From CAZLDI01 sp964558415 (GTDB lineage: Bacteria > Chloroflexota > Dehalococcoidia > SM23-28-2 > RBG-16-64-32), in the NCBI GenBank assembly GCA_964558415.1, contig CAZLDI010000010.1, positions 1 through 64,000 of the forward strand: a DNA stretch of 64,000 nucleotides, read 5' to 3'. Shown here one piece after another: positions 32,426 to 39,595 of this stretch. Under the pieces are notes generated by a model. That model saw only the letters and a list, made by a program, of their open reading frames with translations. It ran no database searches and had not been told where the DNA came from. Each line of letters starts with the position of its first letter. Position 1 is the stretch's first letter. The translations under genes were made by a program, and so were the position numbers.

Positions 32426-34483
32426 ATGATTGCGACACACCGGGCAGCGACACGGACGCCGCAGGTGCGGCTTGCGGGCCGCCTGCGGGGCTTCACGCCG
32501 CTCGGTTCGGTGAGGGCGCGGATCATCGGCGCCTTCGCCTTCATCTGCGGCGTATTCATCGTCGCCGCCGGGATGTCAGTCTGGCAGGAGGAGTCCCGGC
32601 AGGCGAACCTGGACAGCCTCGACAGGCACTCCAGCACCGCCACGCTGCTCCAGGAAGCGGAGGCGCAGGCCGGGATCTCCGCGCTGCTGCTCCAGCGCTA
32701 CGTGGTGACGGGTGATCCCGCATACGTCGAAGAGGTTCGGGCCCACGGTGAGGCGGCCGTCAACAGCCTCTCGGCGGCCGTCAGCCAGAGCGACCGGCCG
32801 GAGCTGATCGAGATCACCGTCAAGGGCGCGTTCCTGGTCCAGAGCGTCGGTGGGATCACTGCTCTGCGTCTGGCCGGCGACGTCGGCGGCGCGAACGCGG
32901 CCATGGAAGAGATCGTGCCGGTCTTCCGCGACTTCCGGCTGGCGCTTGAGGAAGTCACGGCCCAGGAGCGACGCGAAGTCCTGTCCCTGCGCGTCAGCGA
33001 CGAGAGGGCGAGCGACCTGGCGCTCTCGCTGCTGTTGGTCTCGGCGACGACTGTGATAGTCGTTGCGATGACGACGACGTTCTTCGTCGTCCGCTCGATC
33101 CTCGCGCCTCTCACGGCGCTGGAGGCGACGGCCTCGGCGGCATCGCAGGGCGACCTGTCGGCGCGCGCGCCGGCGACGGGGCCGAGGGAGCTGGCGCACC
33201 TGGGATCGGTGCTGAACCAGATGATGTCCGCGGTGGAGGCGCGCACGCAGGAGCTGAAGGACACGCTGAAAAAGCTGAGAGACCGCAACCGGCAGCTCGG
33301 AGACGCCCGCGCGCAGGCGGCCACGGACCCGCTCACCGGGCTGGGGAACCACCGGGCGTTCCACAAGCGGCTGCGCGAGGAGATAGCGCGCGCGGAAAGC
33401 AGCGGCGCGCGCGTCGGGCTCCTGCTGTTCGATATCGATGGCTTCAAGGGCGTCAACGACAGCCTCGGCCACCTGGCGGGTGATGAGCTGATGCGCCACC
33501 TGGCCGGGACCGCCGCCGACGTTGTCGAGCGCGAGAACGCCTATCGCTACGGCGGCGACGAGTTCGCCGTGATCCTGCCGGGCCTGAACAAGAAGAAGGC
33601 CACGCAGACCGCGGAACAGCTGCGAGAGCGCGTGGAGCGGATGACGGTGCCCGACGCCGGGAGCGTGACGATCAGCGTCGGCGTCGGAAGCTTCCCGGAG
33701 ATGGCCGTCGCCGCGGAAGAACTGATCTATCGCACCGACATGGCGATGTACTGGGCGAAATCCACCGGGAAGAACCGCGTGGGCGACTGGGACGGCCTGC
33801 TGAGCCGGCGCGCCGACACCGACGGCCCTCAATACGCGGGCGACAGGGCAGCCCCGGACGTCGTCGCTTCACTTGTCAACGCGCTCGCCACCAAGGACCC
33901 GAACACGCGCAACCACATCGAGCGCTGCGCCTGGTACAGCGCGGAGCTAGCGCAGGAGCTGGGGCTGTCCGACGAAGATGTCGAGGTGCTGCGGCTGGCG
34001 TCGCTCCTCCACGATATCGGCAAGCTCGCGATACCGGATGTCGTGCTGCGCAAGCCCGGGCCGCTGGATAGCAGCGAATGGGACCAGATGAGGCTCCATC
34101 CAACGCTCGGGAGTCACATGCTCAGCCAGATCGATAGCGTGGCCGAAGCTGTCCCGGCGATCCTGCACCATCACGAGCGCTTCGATGGTTCCGGATACCC
34201 CGCCGGCCTGGCCGGTGAGGCGATCCCGCTCGCCTCGCGCATCCTCATGGTGACGGACGCCTTCGACGCGATGACCGCGGACCGCCCCTACCGGAAGGCG
34301 ATGTCGATAGAGGCCGCTATCGAGGAGCTTCAGGCGAACGCCGGGACGCAGTTCGACGCAGGCATCGTGGAGGCGTTCGCCGGCATGATACGCCGCAAGG
34401 GCGCCCACCCGCTGCAGGCTGAAGCCGCGACCGGGGCCGCTATTTCTGCGGACTCAGCCGCCCGCGCCCCGATCCCCGGCTGA
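32426..34483 (+). CDS. Membrane sensor diguanylate cyclase fused to HD-GYP phosphodiesterase
   Basis: 685 residues. Two transmembrane helices (about 30-52 and 195-217) flank a helical outer domain; a HAMP segment follows (FFVVRSILAPLTALEATASA), then a GGDEF domain with YRYGGDEF near 375. A C-terminal HD-GYP domain has LLHDIGKLAIPD near 528 and HHERFDGSGYP near 580. The first activity makes cyclic di-GMP and the second degrades it, so net output depends on the sensed signal. Its 3' end lies 8 bp from the outermost copy of the formate dehydrogenase 3' end. Confidence 0.9.
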   Translation: MIATHRAATRTPQVRLAGRLRGFTPLGSVRARIIGAFAFICGVFIVAAGMSVWQEESRQANLDSLDRHSSTATLLQEAEAQAGISALLLQRYVVTGDPAYVEEVRAHGEAAVNSLSAAVSQSDRPELIEITVKGAFLVQSVGGITALRLAGDVGGANAAMEEIVPVFRDFRLALEEVTAQERREVLSLRVSDERASDLALSLLLVSATTVIVVAMTTTFFVVRSILAPLTALEATASAASQGDLSARAPATGPRELAHLGSVLNQMMSAVEARTQELKDTLKKLRDRNRQLGDARAQAATDPLTGLGNHRAFHKRLREEIARAESSGARVGLLLFDIDGFKGVNDSLGHLAGDELMRHLAGTAADVVERENAYRYGGDEFAVILPGLNKKKATQTAEQLRERVERMTVPDAGSVTISVGVGSFPEMAVAAEELIYRTDMAMYWAKSTGKNRVGDWDGLLSRRADTDGPQYAGDRAAPDVVASLVNALATKDPNTRNHIERCAWYSAELAQELGLSDEDVEVLRLASLLHDIGKLAIPDVVLRKPGPLDSSEWDQMRLHPTLGSHMLSQIDSVAEAVPAILHHHERFDGSGYPAGLAGEAIPLASRILMVTDAFDAMTADRPYRKAMSIEAAIEELQANAGTQFDAGIVEAFAGMIRRKGAHPLQAEAATGAAISADSAARAPIPG

Positions 34484-34491
34484 GCGCCCGA

Positions 34492-34549
34492 CCCCTACGC
34501 CTGTTGCCGGAACCGCGCCGCCTCGTCCGAGCCGCCCGTCGCGTTGCCG
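34492..34549 (-). pseudogene. Outermost orphan copy (A) of the formate dehydrogenase 3' end
   Basis: 58 bases with 54 identities to 36696-36753 by eye. On the minus strand it encodes GNATGGSDEAARFRQQA and TAG; the intact gene ends GNATGGSDEAARFRRQA. No other formate dehydrogenase sequence is attached. It lies between the GGDEF/HD-GYP gene and the MNT/HEPN module. Confidence 0.85.
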
Positions 34550-34604
34550 CTATCGCTAGGTATTTGGCCTCATCGGTCTGCTCGTCGCCAACACTTCGCC
34601 CCGC

Positions 34605-34952
34605 TCAAGCGTCCTCGTCGGGGGGAACGAGGGGTTGAAGCGCTGCGATCAGGGGCGGGAGCCAATTCTGGGCTGTATCCCACACTCGGTCCAGATCGAG
34701 ATTCCGGTAACCGTGGACAAGCCAGTGACGCATCCCAATCACGCGACGCCAGGGGATCTCCGGATGCGCGTCTTTGAGTTCCTCCGTAACGCGCCCTGCC
34801 GCCTCACCAACGATCTGAATCTGGTGTACAACGCCGTCCTGGAGCAGTAGGTCAGCTTCAAAATCCCCTCGGCTGACTCCTTCGGCGTATTTCGACGCCC
34901 TGCGGGCGGCTATGAGCATGTCCAGGAGGAGCGTCTCGTCATCCGGCAGCAT
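34605..34952 (-). CDS. HepT-like HEPN ribonuclease (DUF86), second intact module
   Basis: 115 residues with RHWLVHGY (R-x4-H then Tyr), the HepT active-site pattern. It starts MLPDDETLLLDM inside the end of the preceding MNT gene (14-bp overlap). Together they form a complete MNT/HEPN toxin-antitoxin pair, of the same type as the broken one near 25.1 kb. Confidence 0.87.
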   Translation of the reverse strand: MLPDDETLLLDMLIAARRASKYAEGVSRGDFEADLLLQDGVVHQIQIVGEAAGRVTEELKDAHPEIPWRRVIGMRHWLVHGYRNLDLDRVWDTAQNWLPPLIAALQPLVPPDEDA

Positions 34953-35259
34953 AGACCGTCTGAGCCGATTTCAGAATACGTCGCCTCCTGAGGTAGTTTG
35001 GGTTTTGCTCGACGGCGGACCGCTCGGCAAGATCGACCTTGCGTCCGAATAGCGCCTCGAGCTCCTCCTGCATGTCAACGATATCGAACAGGTCCCACCG
35101 CGCGCCGTCATCGAACGTGACCAGTACGTCAATATCGCTGTCTGAGCGGAAGTCCTCACGTAACACAGAGCCGAAGAGGGCGAACTCAGTCACGCGCCAC
35201 TTGCGGCAGACTTCGGCAATCTCCTCCTCCGATATATCCAGGTTCCCGTTGATCTTCAT
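34939..35259 (-). CDS. MntA-like minimal nucleotidyltransferase antitoxin, second module
   Basis: 106 residues with GSVLREDFRSDSDIDVLVTF and the C-terminal end KSAQTVYAAG. It is nearly collinear with the gene at 25085-25405. The leaderless-type start has TATAGT exactly six bases before ATG 35259. The pair lies between orphan copies A and B of the formate dehydrogenase 3' end. Confidence 0.87.
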   Translation of the reverse strand: MKINGNLDISEEEIAEVCRKWRVTEFALFGSVLREDFRSDSDIDVLVTFDDGARWDLFDIVDMQEELEALFGRKVDLAERSAVEQNPNYLRRRRILKSAQTVYAAG

Positions 35260-35265
35260 GATCTA

Positions 35266-35271
35266 ACTATA
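35266..35271 (-). promoter_or_regulatory. -10 box placed for a leaderless mntA message
   Basis: TATAGT on the minus strand, six bases before ATG 35259; same hexamer and spacing as at 25412. Confidence 0.5.
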
Positions 35272-35325
35272 CCCGCCCAGCGCCCTCCTTGCGTGCGCGC
35301 TGAAGGGCCCCCGGAGGCGCCGTCG

Positions 35326-35408
35326 CCCCCTACGCCTGTTGCCGAAACCGCGCCGCTTCGTCCGACCCAACCGTCGCGTTGCCTGCGATGTACGAATGGG
35401 CGCCCGCG
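35326..35408 (-). pseudogene. Middle orphan copy (B) of the formate dehydrogenase 3' end
   Basis: 83 bases with 78 identities to 36696-36778 by eye. It encodes AGAHSYIAGNATVGSDEAAR then FRQQA and TAG; the intact gene has AGAHSYSAGNATGGSDEAAR then FRRQA. Similarity stops abruptly on the gene-internal side at 35409, where the promoter region of the ATPase begins. Confidence 0.88.
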
Positions 35409-35429
35409 AATATTGCGTTGCGCGATGAA

Positions 35430-35460
35430 TTGAGTAAAATTACTCAAGACACTGAGTAAA
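35430..35460 (+). promoter_or_regulatory. Palindromic operator-like site before the DUF4143 ATPase
   Basis: TTGAGTAA and TTACTCAA form a perfect inverted repeat around two A bases at 35430-35447. A further half-site CTGAGTAAA lies at 35452-35460, three bases before the start codons. Its position over the transcription start region suggests autoregulation or phase-type control. Confidence 0.6.
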
Positions 35461-35462
35461 CG

Positions 35463-36647
35463 GTGATGCAACGCAAACAGGCTTCTGTCGTGGTTCAGCG
35501 GCTGCTTGAGCCACGACGCTTCATCCAGGTTCTGGCTGGCCCACGCCAGGTTGGCAAGACCACCCTGGCCCACCAGGCAGCAGCGGACTGCGGCCTGCCC
35601 TTCCACTACGCGAGCGCCGACGAGCCCGCGCTGCGCGGCCGCGAGTGGGTGCCCCAGCAGTGGGACGCTGCGCGCCTGCGCGCTCGAGAAGGTGACGCCC
35701 TGTTGATCCTGGACGAAGTTCAGAAGATAGCTGACTGGACTGAGACCGTCAAACGCTTGTGGGACGAGGATACCGCCAGTGTTACTCCGCTGCGGGTACT
35801 TATCCTCGGGTCCGCGCCGCTGCTCATCGGGCGTGGTCTGACGGAAAGCCTCGCCGGACGCTTCGAGGTGATTTACGTGCCGCACTGGTCCTTCGCCGAG
35901 ATGCGCGAAGCCTTCGGCTGGGACGTTGACCGCTACGTCTTTTTCGGGGGATATCCCGGTGCCGCGCCGCTCATCGATGATGAGGAGAGGTGGGCGCGCT
36001 ACGTCAAGGACTCCTTAATTGAGACGACGATCTCGCGCGACGTTCTCCTCCTCACTCGGGTCGACAAGCCCGCCGTCCTGCGCAGGTTGTTCGAGCTCGC
36101 CTGCGAGTACTCCGGGCAGGTGCTCTCCTACACCAAGATGCTCGGGCAGTTGCAGGACGCCGGGAACGCGACGACGATGGCCCACTATCTCGACCTCCTT
36201 GCTGGCTCGGGCATGGTTACCGGCCTCCAGAAGTTTGCGGGAGACGCGGCGCGCCGTCGCGGCTCAAGTCCGAAACTACAGGTGTTCAATACAGCGCTGA
36301 TGTCCGCGCAGGCAGGCCGGTCGTTCAGCGCAGCCCGCAGGGACCACGCTTGGTGGGGAAGGGCCGTCGAGTCCGCGGTGGGATCACATCTCGTGAACGC
36401 CGCGGCGGCGGGTGTTTGCAGGGTGTTCTATTGGCGTCACCGAAACGCTGAGGTCGATTTCATCGTGCGCTCCGGCGGCAACGTGACCGCCATCGAGGTC
36501 AAGAGCGGAAGCGTGCGTCACACTCACTCAGGCATGGGCGCATTTGCAGGCGCCTTCAGCCCCCGACAACAGTTACTCGTGGGGGCCGGAGGGATTTCCG
36601 TGGAAGAATTCCTTTCCCGCCCTGTCGAGCACTGGACCGCGAGATAA
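35463..36647 (+). CDS. AAA ATPase with DUF4143 C-terminal domain
   Basis: 394 residues. Walker A GPRQVGKT is at 26-33 and Walker B LILDEVQK at 81-88, with a sensor segment ILGSAPLLIGRGLTESLAGRF. A C-terminal DUF4143 region ends in AEVDFIVRSGGNVTAIEVKS, which has the Asp and Glu-x-Lys of a PD-(D/E)XK-like fold. These ATPases are widespread and highly mobile, with no settled function. GTG 35463 or ATG 35466 is the start. The gene is convergent with formate dehydrogenase and bracketed by copies B and C of that gene's 3' end. Confidence 0.88.
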   Translation: MMQRKQASVVVQRLLEPRRFIQVLAGPRQVGKTTLAHQAAADCGLPFHYASADEPALRGREWVPQQWDAARLRAREGDALLILDEVQKIADWTETVKRLWDEDTASVTPLRVLILGSAPLLIGRGLTESLAGRFEVIYVPHWSFAEMREAFGWDVDRYVFFGGYPGAAPLIDDEERWARYVKDSLIETTISRDVLLLTRVDKPAVLRRLFELACEYSGQVLSYTKMLGQLQDAGNATTMAHYLDLLAGSGMVTGLQKFAGDAARRRGSSPKLQVFNTALMSAQAGRSFSAARRDHAWWGRAVESAVGSHLVNAAAAGVCRVFYWRHRNAEVDFIVRSGGNVTAIEVKSGSVRHTHSGMGAFAGAFSPRQQLLVGAGGISVEEFLSRPVEHWTAR

Positions 36648-36695
36648 CGGGGGTTTCGCCGCCGGGAACTCCCCTCGACCAAGCGATGCGCCTGA

Positions 36696-36778
36696 CCCCC
36701 TACGCCTGTCGCCGGAACCGCGCCGCTTCGTCCGACCCACCCGTCGCGTTGCCGGCGCTGTACGAATGGGCGCCCGCG
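36696..36778 (-). repeat. Formate dehydrogenase 3' end, copy C (in the intact gene)
   Basis: This reference copy of the repeated 3' end includes the stop TAG (36702-36700) and four following bases. The ATPase gene ends 48 bp away. Confidence 0.85.
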
Positions 36779-37905
36779 CCCGCCAGCTTACCGCCGTCCA
36801 CGATAAGATACTCCTCGCGGATCGGGCGGCCCTCGAACCAGCACTCCAGGATCTCGCGCACGCCCGCGGCGTAGCGCGCCTGCGCTGACAGCGACGTCCC
36901 GGACACGTGCGGCGTCATCCCGTGATGCGGCATCGTCCGCCACGGATGGTCCTGCGGCGGCGGCTGCGGGAACCAGACGTCGCCCGCGTAGCCGGCAAGC
37001 TGTCCGCTTTCCAGCGCCCTGGCCACGGCGTCGCGGTCGCAGATCTTGCCGCGGGCAGTGTTCACGAGATAGGCGCCTCGCTTCATCTTGCTGATCAGCG
37101 CGTCGTTGAACATATGCTCCGTCTCCGGGTGCAGCGGGGCGTTGATCGTGACGACATCGCAGACCCGCACCAGCGACTCGGCGTCGGGGTGGAACGTCAG
37201 GCCGAGTTCGCGTTCGACCGCATCGGAAAGGCGGTGCCGGTCCGTGTAGTGCAGCTTGACCTCGAACGGCTTCAGCCTGCGCAGGACGGCCGTACCGATG
37301 CGCCCGGCCGCGACCGTCCCGACGGCCATGCCCTCCAGGTCGTACGAACGCGAAACGCAATCGGCGATGTTCCAGCCGCCGTTCACGACCCACTGGTAGG
37401 ACGGGATGTAGTTCCGCACAAGCGAGAGGATCAGCATCACGACGTGCTCGCTGACGCTGATGCTGTTCGAGTAGGTCACCTCGGCGACCGTGAGGCCCTT
37501 CTCCGTCGCGGCCTGCAGGTCGACGTGGTCCGAGCCGATCCCAGCGGTGATGGCCAGCTTTAGCTTCGGCGCGCGGGCGATCCGCTCCGCGGTCAGGTAA
37601 GCGGGCCAGAACGGCTGCGAGATGACGATGTCCGAGTCCGGCAGCTCACGTTCGAACACGCTGGCCGGGCCGTCTTTGTCTGCGGTCACGATCAGCCTGT
37701 GGCCGAGTCCTTCCAGGAACTTGCGCAACCCCAGCTCGCCCGAGACGCTGCCCAGCAGTTCTCCGGGCCTGAAGTCGATTGCGTTTGGTGTTGGCAACGT
37801 CTGTCCGCCCGGGTAGCCGTCCACCGTGGGCAGACCGTCGCGGGCGTACGAGCCCGGGTAGCCGGTCACCGGATCATCGTAGAGGACGCAGAGTACCTTC
37901 GCCAT
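36700..37905 (-). CDS. fdh: NAD-dependent formate dehydrogenase
   Basis: The 401-residue D-2-hydroxyacid dehydrogenase-type enzyme oxidises formate to CO2 with NAD. Its sequence follows the well-studied Pseudomonas sp. 101 enzyme along its whole length: KVLCVLYDDPVTGYPGSYAR at the start, PFWPAYLT, GTVAAGRIG for NAD, NTARGK with the substrate-binding Arg, GDVWFPQP, and TPHVSGT with the catalytic His. ATG 37905 has AAGGAG upstream. The last 78 coding bases and stop are repeated outside the gene at 35326-35408, and the last 54 at 34492-34549 (see findings). Confidence 0.94.
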   Translation of the reverse strand: MAKVLCVLYDDPVTGYPGSYARDGLPTVDGYPGGQTLPTPNAIDFRPGELLGSVSGELGLRKFLEGLGHRLIVTADKDGPASVFERELPDSDIVISQPFWPAYLTAERIARAPKLKLAITAGIGSDHVDLQAATEKGLTVAEVTYSNSISVSEHVVMLILSLVRNYIPSYQWVVNGGWNIADCVSRSYDLEGMAVGTVAAGRIGTAVLRRLKPFEVKLHYTDRHRLSDAVERELGLTFHPDAESLVRVCDVVTINAPLHPETEHMFNDALISKMKRGAYLVNTARGKICDRDAVARALESGQLAGYAGDVWFPQPPPQDHPWRTMPHHGMTPHVSGTSLSAQARYAAGVREILECWFEGRPIREEYLIVDGGKLAGAGAHSYSAGNATGGSDEAARFRRQA

Positions 37906-38020
37906 TCGTTCGCTCCTTGCTGAAGAGTGTCCTCTCATCCTAGGGCGGAACGTCGGGAAGGGGAAGGTTGGACGCGAGGCGGCGCCCTCGCTCCGCTGAC
38001 GCCTGCAGCACGCGCGGCGC

Positions 38021-38026
38021 TATAAT
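38021..38026 (+). promoter_or_regulatory. -10 box placed for a leaderless trmO message
   Basis: TATAAT is followed by six C bases and then ATG 38033. There is no ribosome site. Confidence 0.55.
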
Positions 38027-38032
38027 CCCCCC

Positions 38033-38557
38033 ATGCGGTGGCTCACTCGCACCCTCTCCCGCAAGCCGGCGCCGTTTCCAGAGCTGCCGGAGGTCACCCT
38101 GCGCCCGGTCGGCTTCGTGCGCAGCCGCGTGAAAGAGACCGGCGACGGGCGCGACTGGAGCAGCGTGCACGCCCGCATCATCCTGCGGCCGGAGCTGGCG
38201 GACGCTCTAATGGGTCTGGACACGTACTCGCACGTGCTGGTGCTGTTCTGGCCCAGCCTCGTGCCCGCGCACGTCCGTGGGTCCAAGCACCAGCTGCACC
38301 CGCGGGACGACCCGGCGAATCCGTTGATGGGCGTCCTGGCGACGCGCAGCCAGATCCGCTTCAACCCGGTCCTCTGCACGGCGGTGCGGCTGTTGAGCGT
38401 GAAGGGGAACGAGGTGCGGGTCAAGGGGCTGGACGCCATAGATGGGACGCCGGTGCTGGATATTAAGCCTTATATCCCCCACTTCGATTCCGTTCCGGAC
38501 GCGAAGGTGCCGGGATGGCTGCTCGCCCGGGTAGAAACACGCAAGCCCGCGAAGTAG
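38033..38557 (+). CDS. trmO: tRNA (N6-threonylcarbamoyladenosine(37)-N6)-methyltransferase
   Basis: 174-residue TrmO/YaeB (UPF0066) protein that methylates t6A37 in threonine tRNA using SAM. Conserved blocks are visible: PVGFVRSRVKE near the start, TYSHVLVLFW, the RxxxxxxHPRDD region, ATRSQIRFNP and VKGLDAIDGTPVLDIKPYIP. It begins six bases after a TATAAT and overlaps the following glycosylase gene by about 43 bp. Confidence 0.92.
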   Translation: MRWLTRTLSRKPAPFPELPEVTLRPVGFVRSRVKETGDGRDWSSVHARIILRPELADALMGLDTYSHVLVLFWPSLVPAHVRGSKHQLHPRDDPANPLMGVLATRSQIRFNPVLCTAVRLLSVKGNEVRVKGLDAIDGTPVLDIKPYIPHFDSVPDAKVPGWLLARVETRKPAK

Positions 38558-39237
38558 CGTCCCCGGCGGCAGCCACCGACGCCAGCGCGCTGCTGCGGGA
38601 CGTCTACCGGCGGTTGTTCGCTGAGTACGGGCCGCAGCAATGGTGGCCGGCGGATTCGCCCTTCGAGGTGATCGTCGGGGCGGTCCTGACACAGTCCGCC
38701 GCCTGGACCAACGTCGAGAAAGCGATCGCCAACCTCCGTTCGGCCGGCGCTCTGTCGCCCGAGGGGATACGCTCGTTGCCGGAGGCGGAGCTGGCGGCCC
38801 TGATCCGCCCCAGCGGCTACTTCAACGCGAAGGCGCGCAAACTGAAGGCGTTCACCGCGCTGCTAAGCGAGCGCTTCGAGGGCGACCTCCCCAAAATGCT
38901 CGCTACACCCCCGCGAGACCTGCGTCCGTTGCTGCTCGCGACGCACGGCATCGGCCCGGAGACGGCTGACGCGATCCTGCTCTACGCGGCTGGGCGCCCG
39001 GCGTTTGTGATCGACGCTTACACGCGGCGGACACTGTCCCGCCTCGGCCGTCCACCCGCAAGGGATACGTACGCCGCGTGGCGAGAGCTGGTCGAGGCGT
39101 CACTGCCGCCTGACGCCGCGATGTTCAACGAGTACCATGCGCTGCTGGTGCGGCTGGGGAAGGAAGTCTGCCGCGCGCGCCCGGACTGTGGGCGGTGTGT
39201 CCTGAGAACGGTGTGCGCGACCGGGAGCCGGAGCTGA
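38515..39237 (+). CDS. Endonuclease III-like DNA glycosylase lacking the catalytic lysine
   Basis: A 240-residue HhH-GPD protein. The helix-hairpin-helix THGIGPETADAIL near 143-155 is followed by the catalytic Asp in VIDAYTRR. The C-terminal four-cysteine cluster is spaced C-x6-C-x2-C-x5-C (CRARPDCGRCVLRTVC), as for a 4Fe-4S site. The Lys used by endonuclease III for strand cleavage (GxGxKTA) is Glu here (GIGPETA), so it should act as a monofunctional glycosylase. The start overlaps trmO and a shorter start is possible. Confidence 0.85.
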   Translation: MAARPGRNTQAREVASPAAATDASALLRDVYRRLFAEYGPQQWWPADSPFEVIVGAVLTQSAAWTNVEKAIANLRSAGALSPEGIRSLPEAELAALIRPSGYFNAKARKLKAFTALLSERFEGDLPKMLATPPRDLRPLLLATHGIGPETADAILLYAAGRPAFVIDAYTRRTLSRLGRPPARDTYAAWRELVEASLPPDAAMFNEYHALLVRLGKEVCRARPDCGRCVLRTVCATGSRS

Positions 39238-39595
39238 ACCGGGGGCCGAAGCGTGGGTAGTGGGTCAGTTTGATCCGAAGCTCTGGACCCCCTGGTGGGG
39301 TATTGGACAAGGCTCCGGATGATCAAACGCGCCGACCGTCTCTCGATCATGGGGTTGCGACTTAGAGACGCCGACGCGCTTGCGCGATGATTTTACCACC
39401 GAAGAAAGAGGCTGGGCTTCCAGCGTTGCAGGGGGTTACGAGTTCTTCCGCGCGGCCGCCATCAACTCGATATTTGCCCGGTTGCGCAGTGACACGCAGA
39501 TACGGCTTCCGGGCTATCCACAGAGGACATTGACCAACAACACACGGCGCCAAGTCCCCTGGCACGGCCAGTAGGTGGCGGCGTGCGCCCTGGGC
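39238..39595. other. Intergenic stretch without a recognisable gene
   Basis: 358 bp between the glycosylase and TIR genes. Only short frames are present and none resembles a known protein. GTTTGATC at about 39268 and GATCAAAC near 39319 are complementary and could pair across a G/C-rich middle. The base composition resembles decayed coding DNA. Confidence 0.4.
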
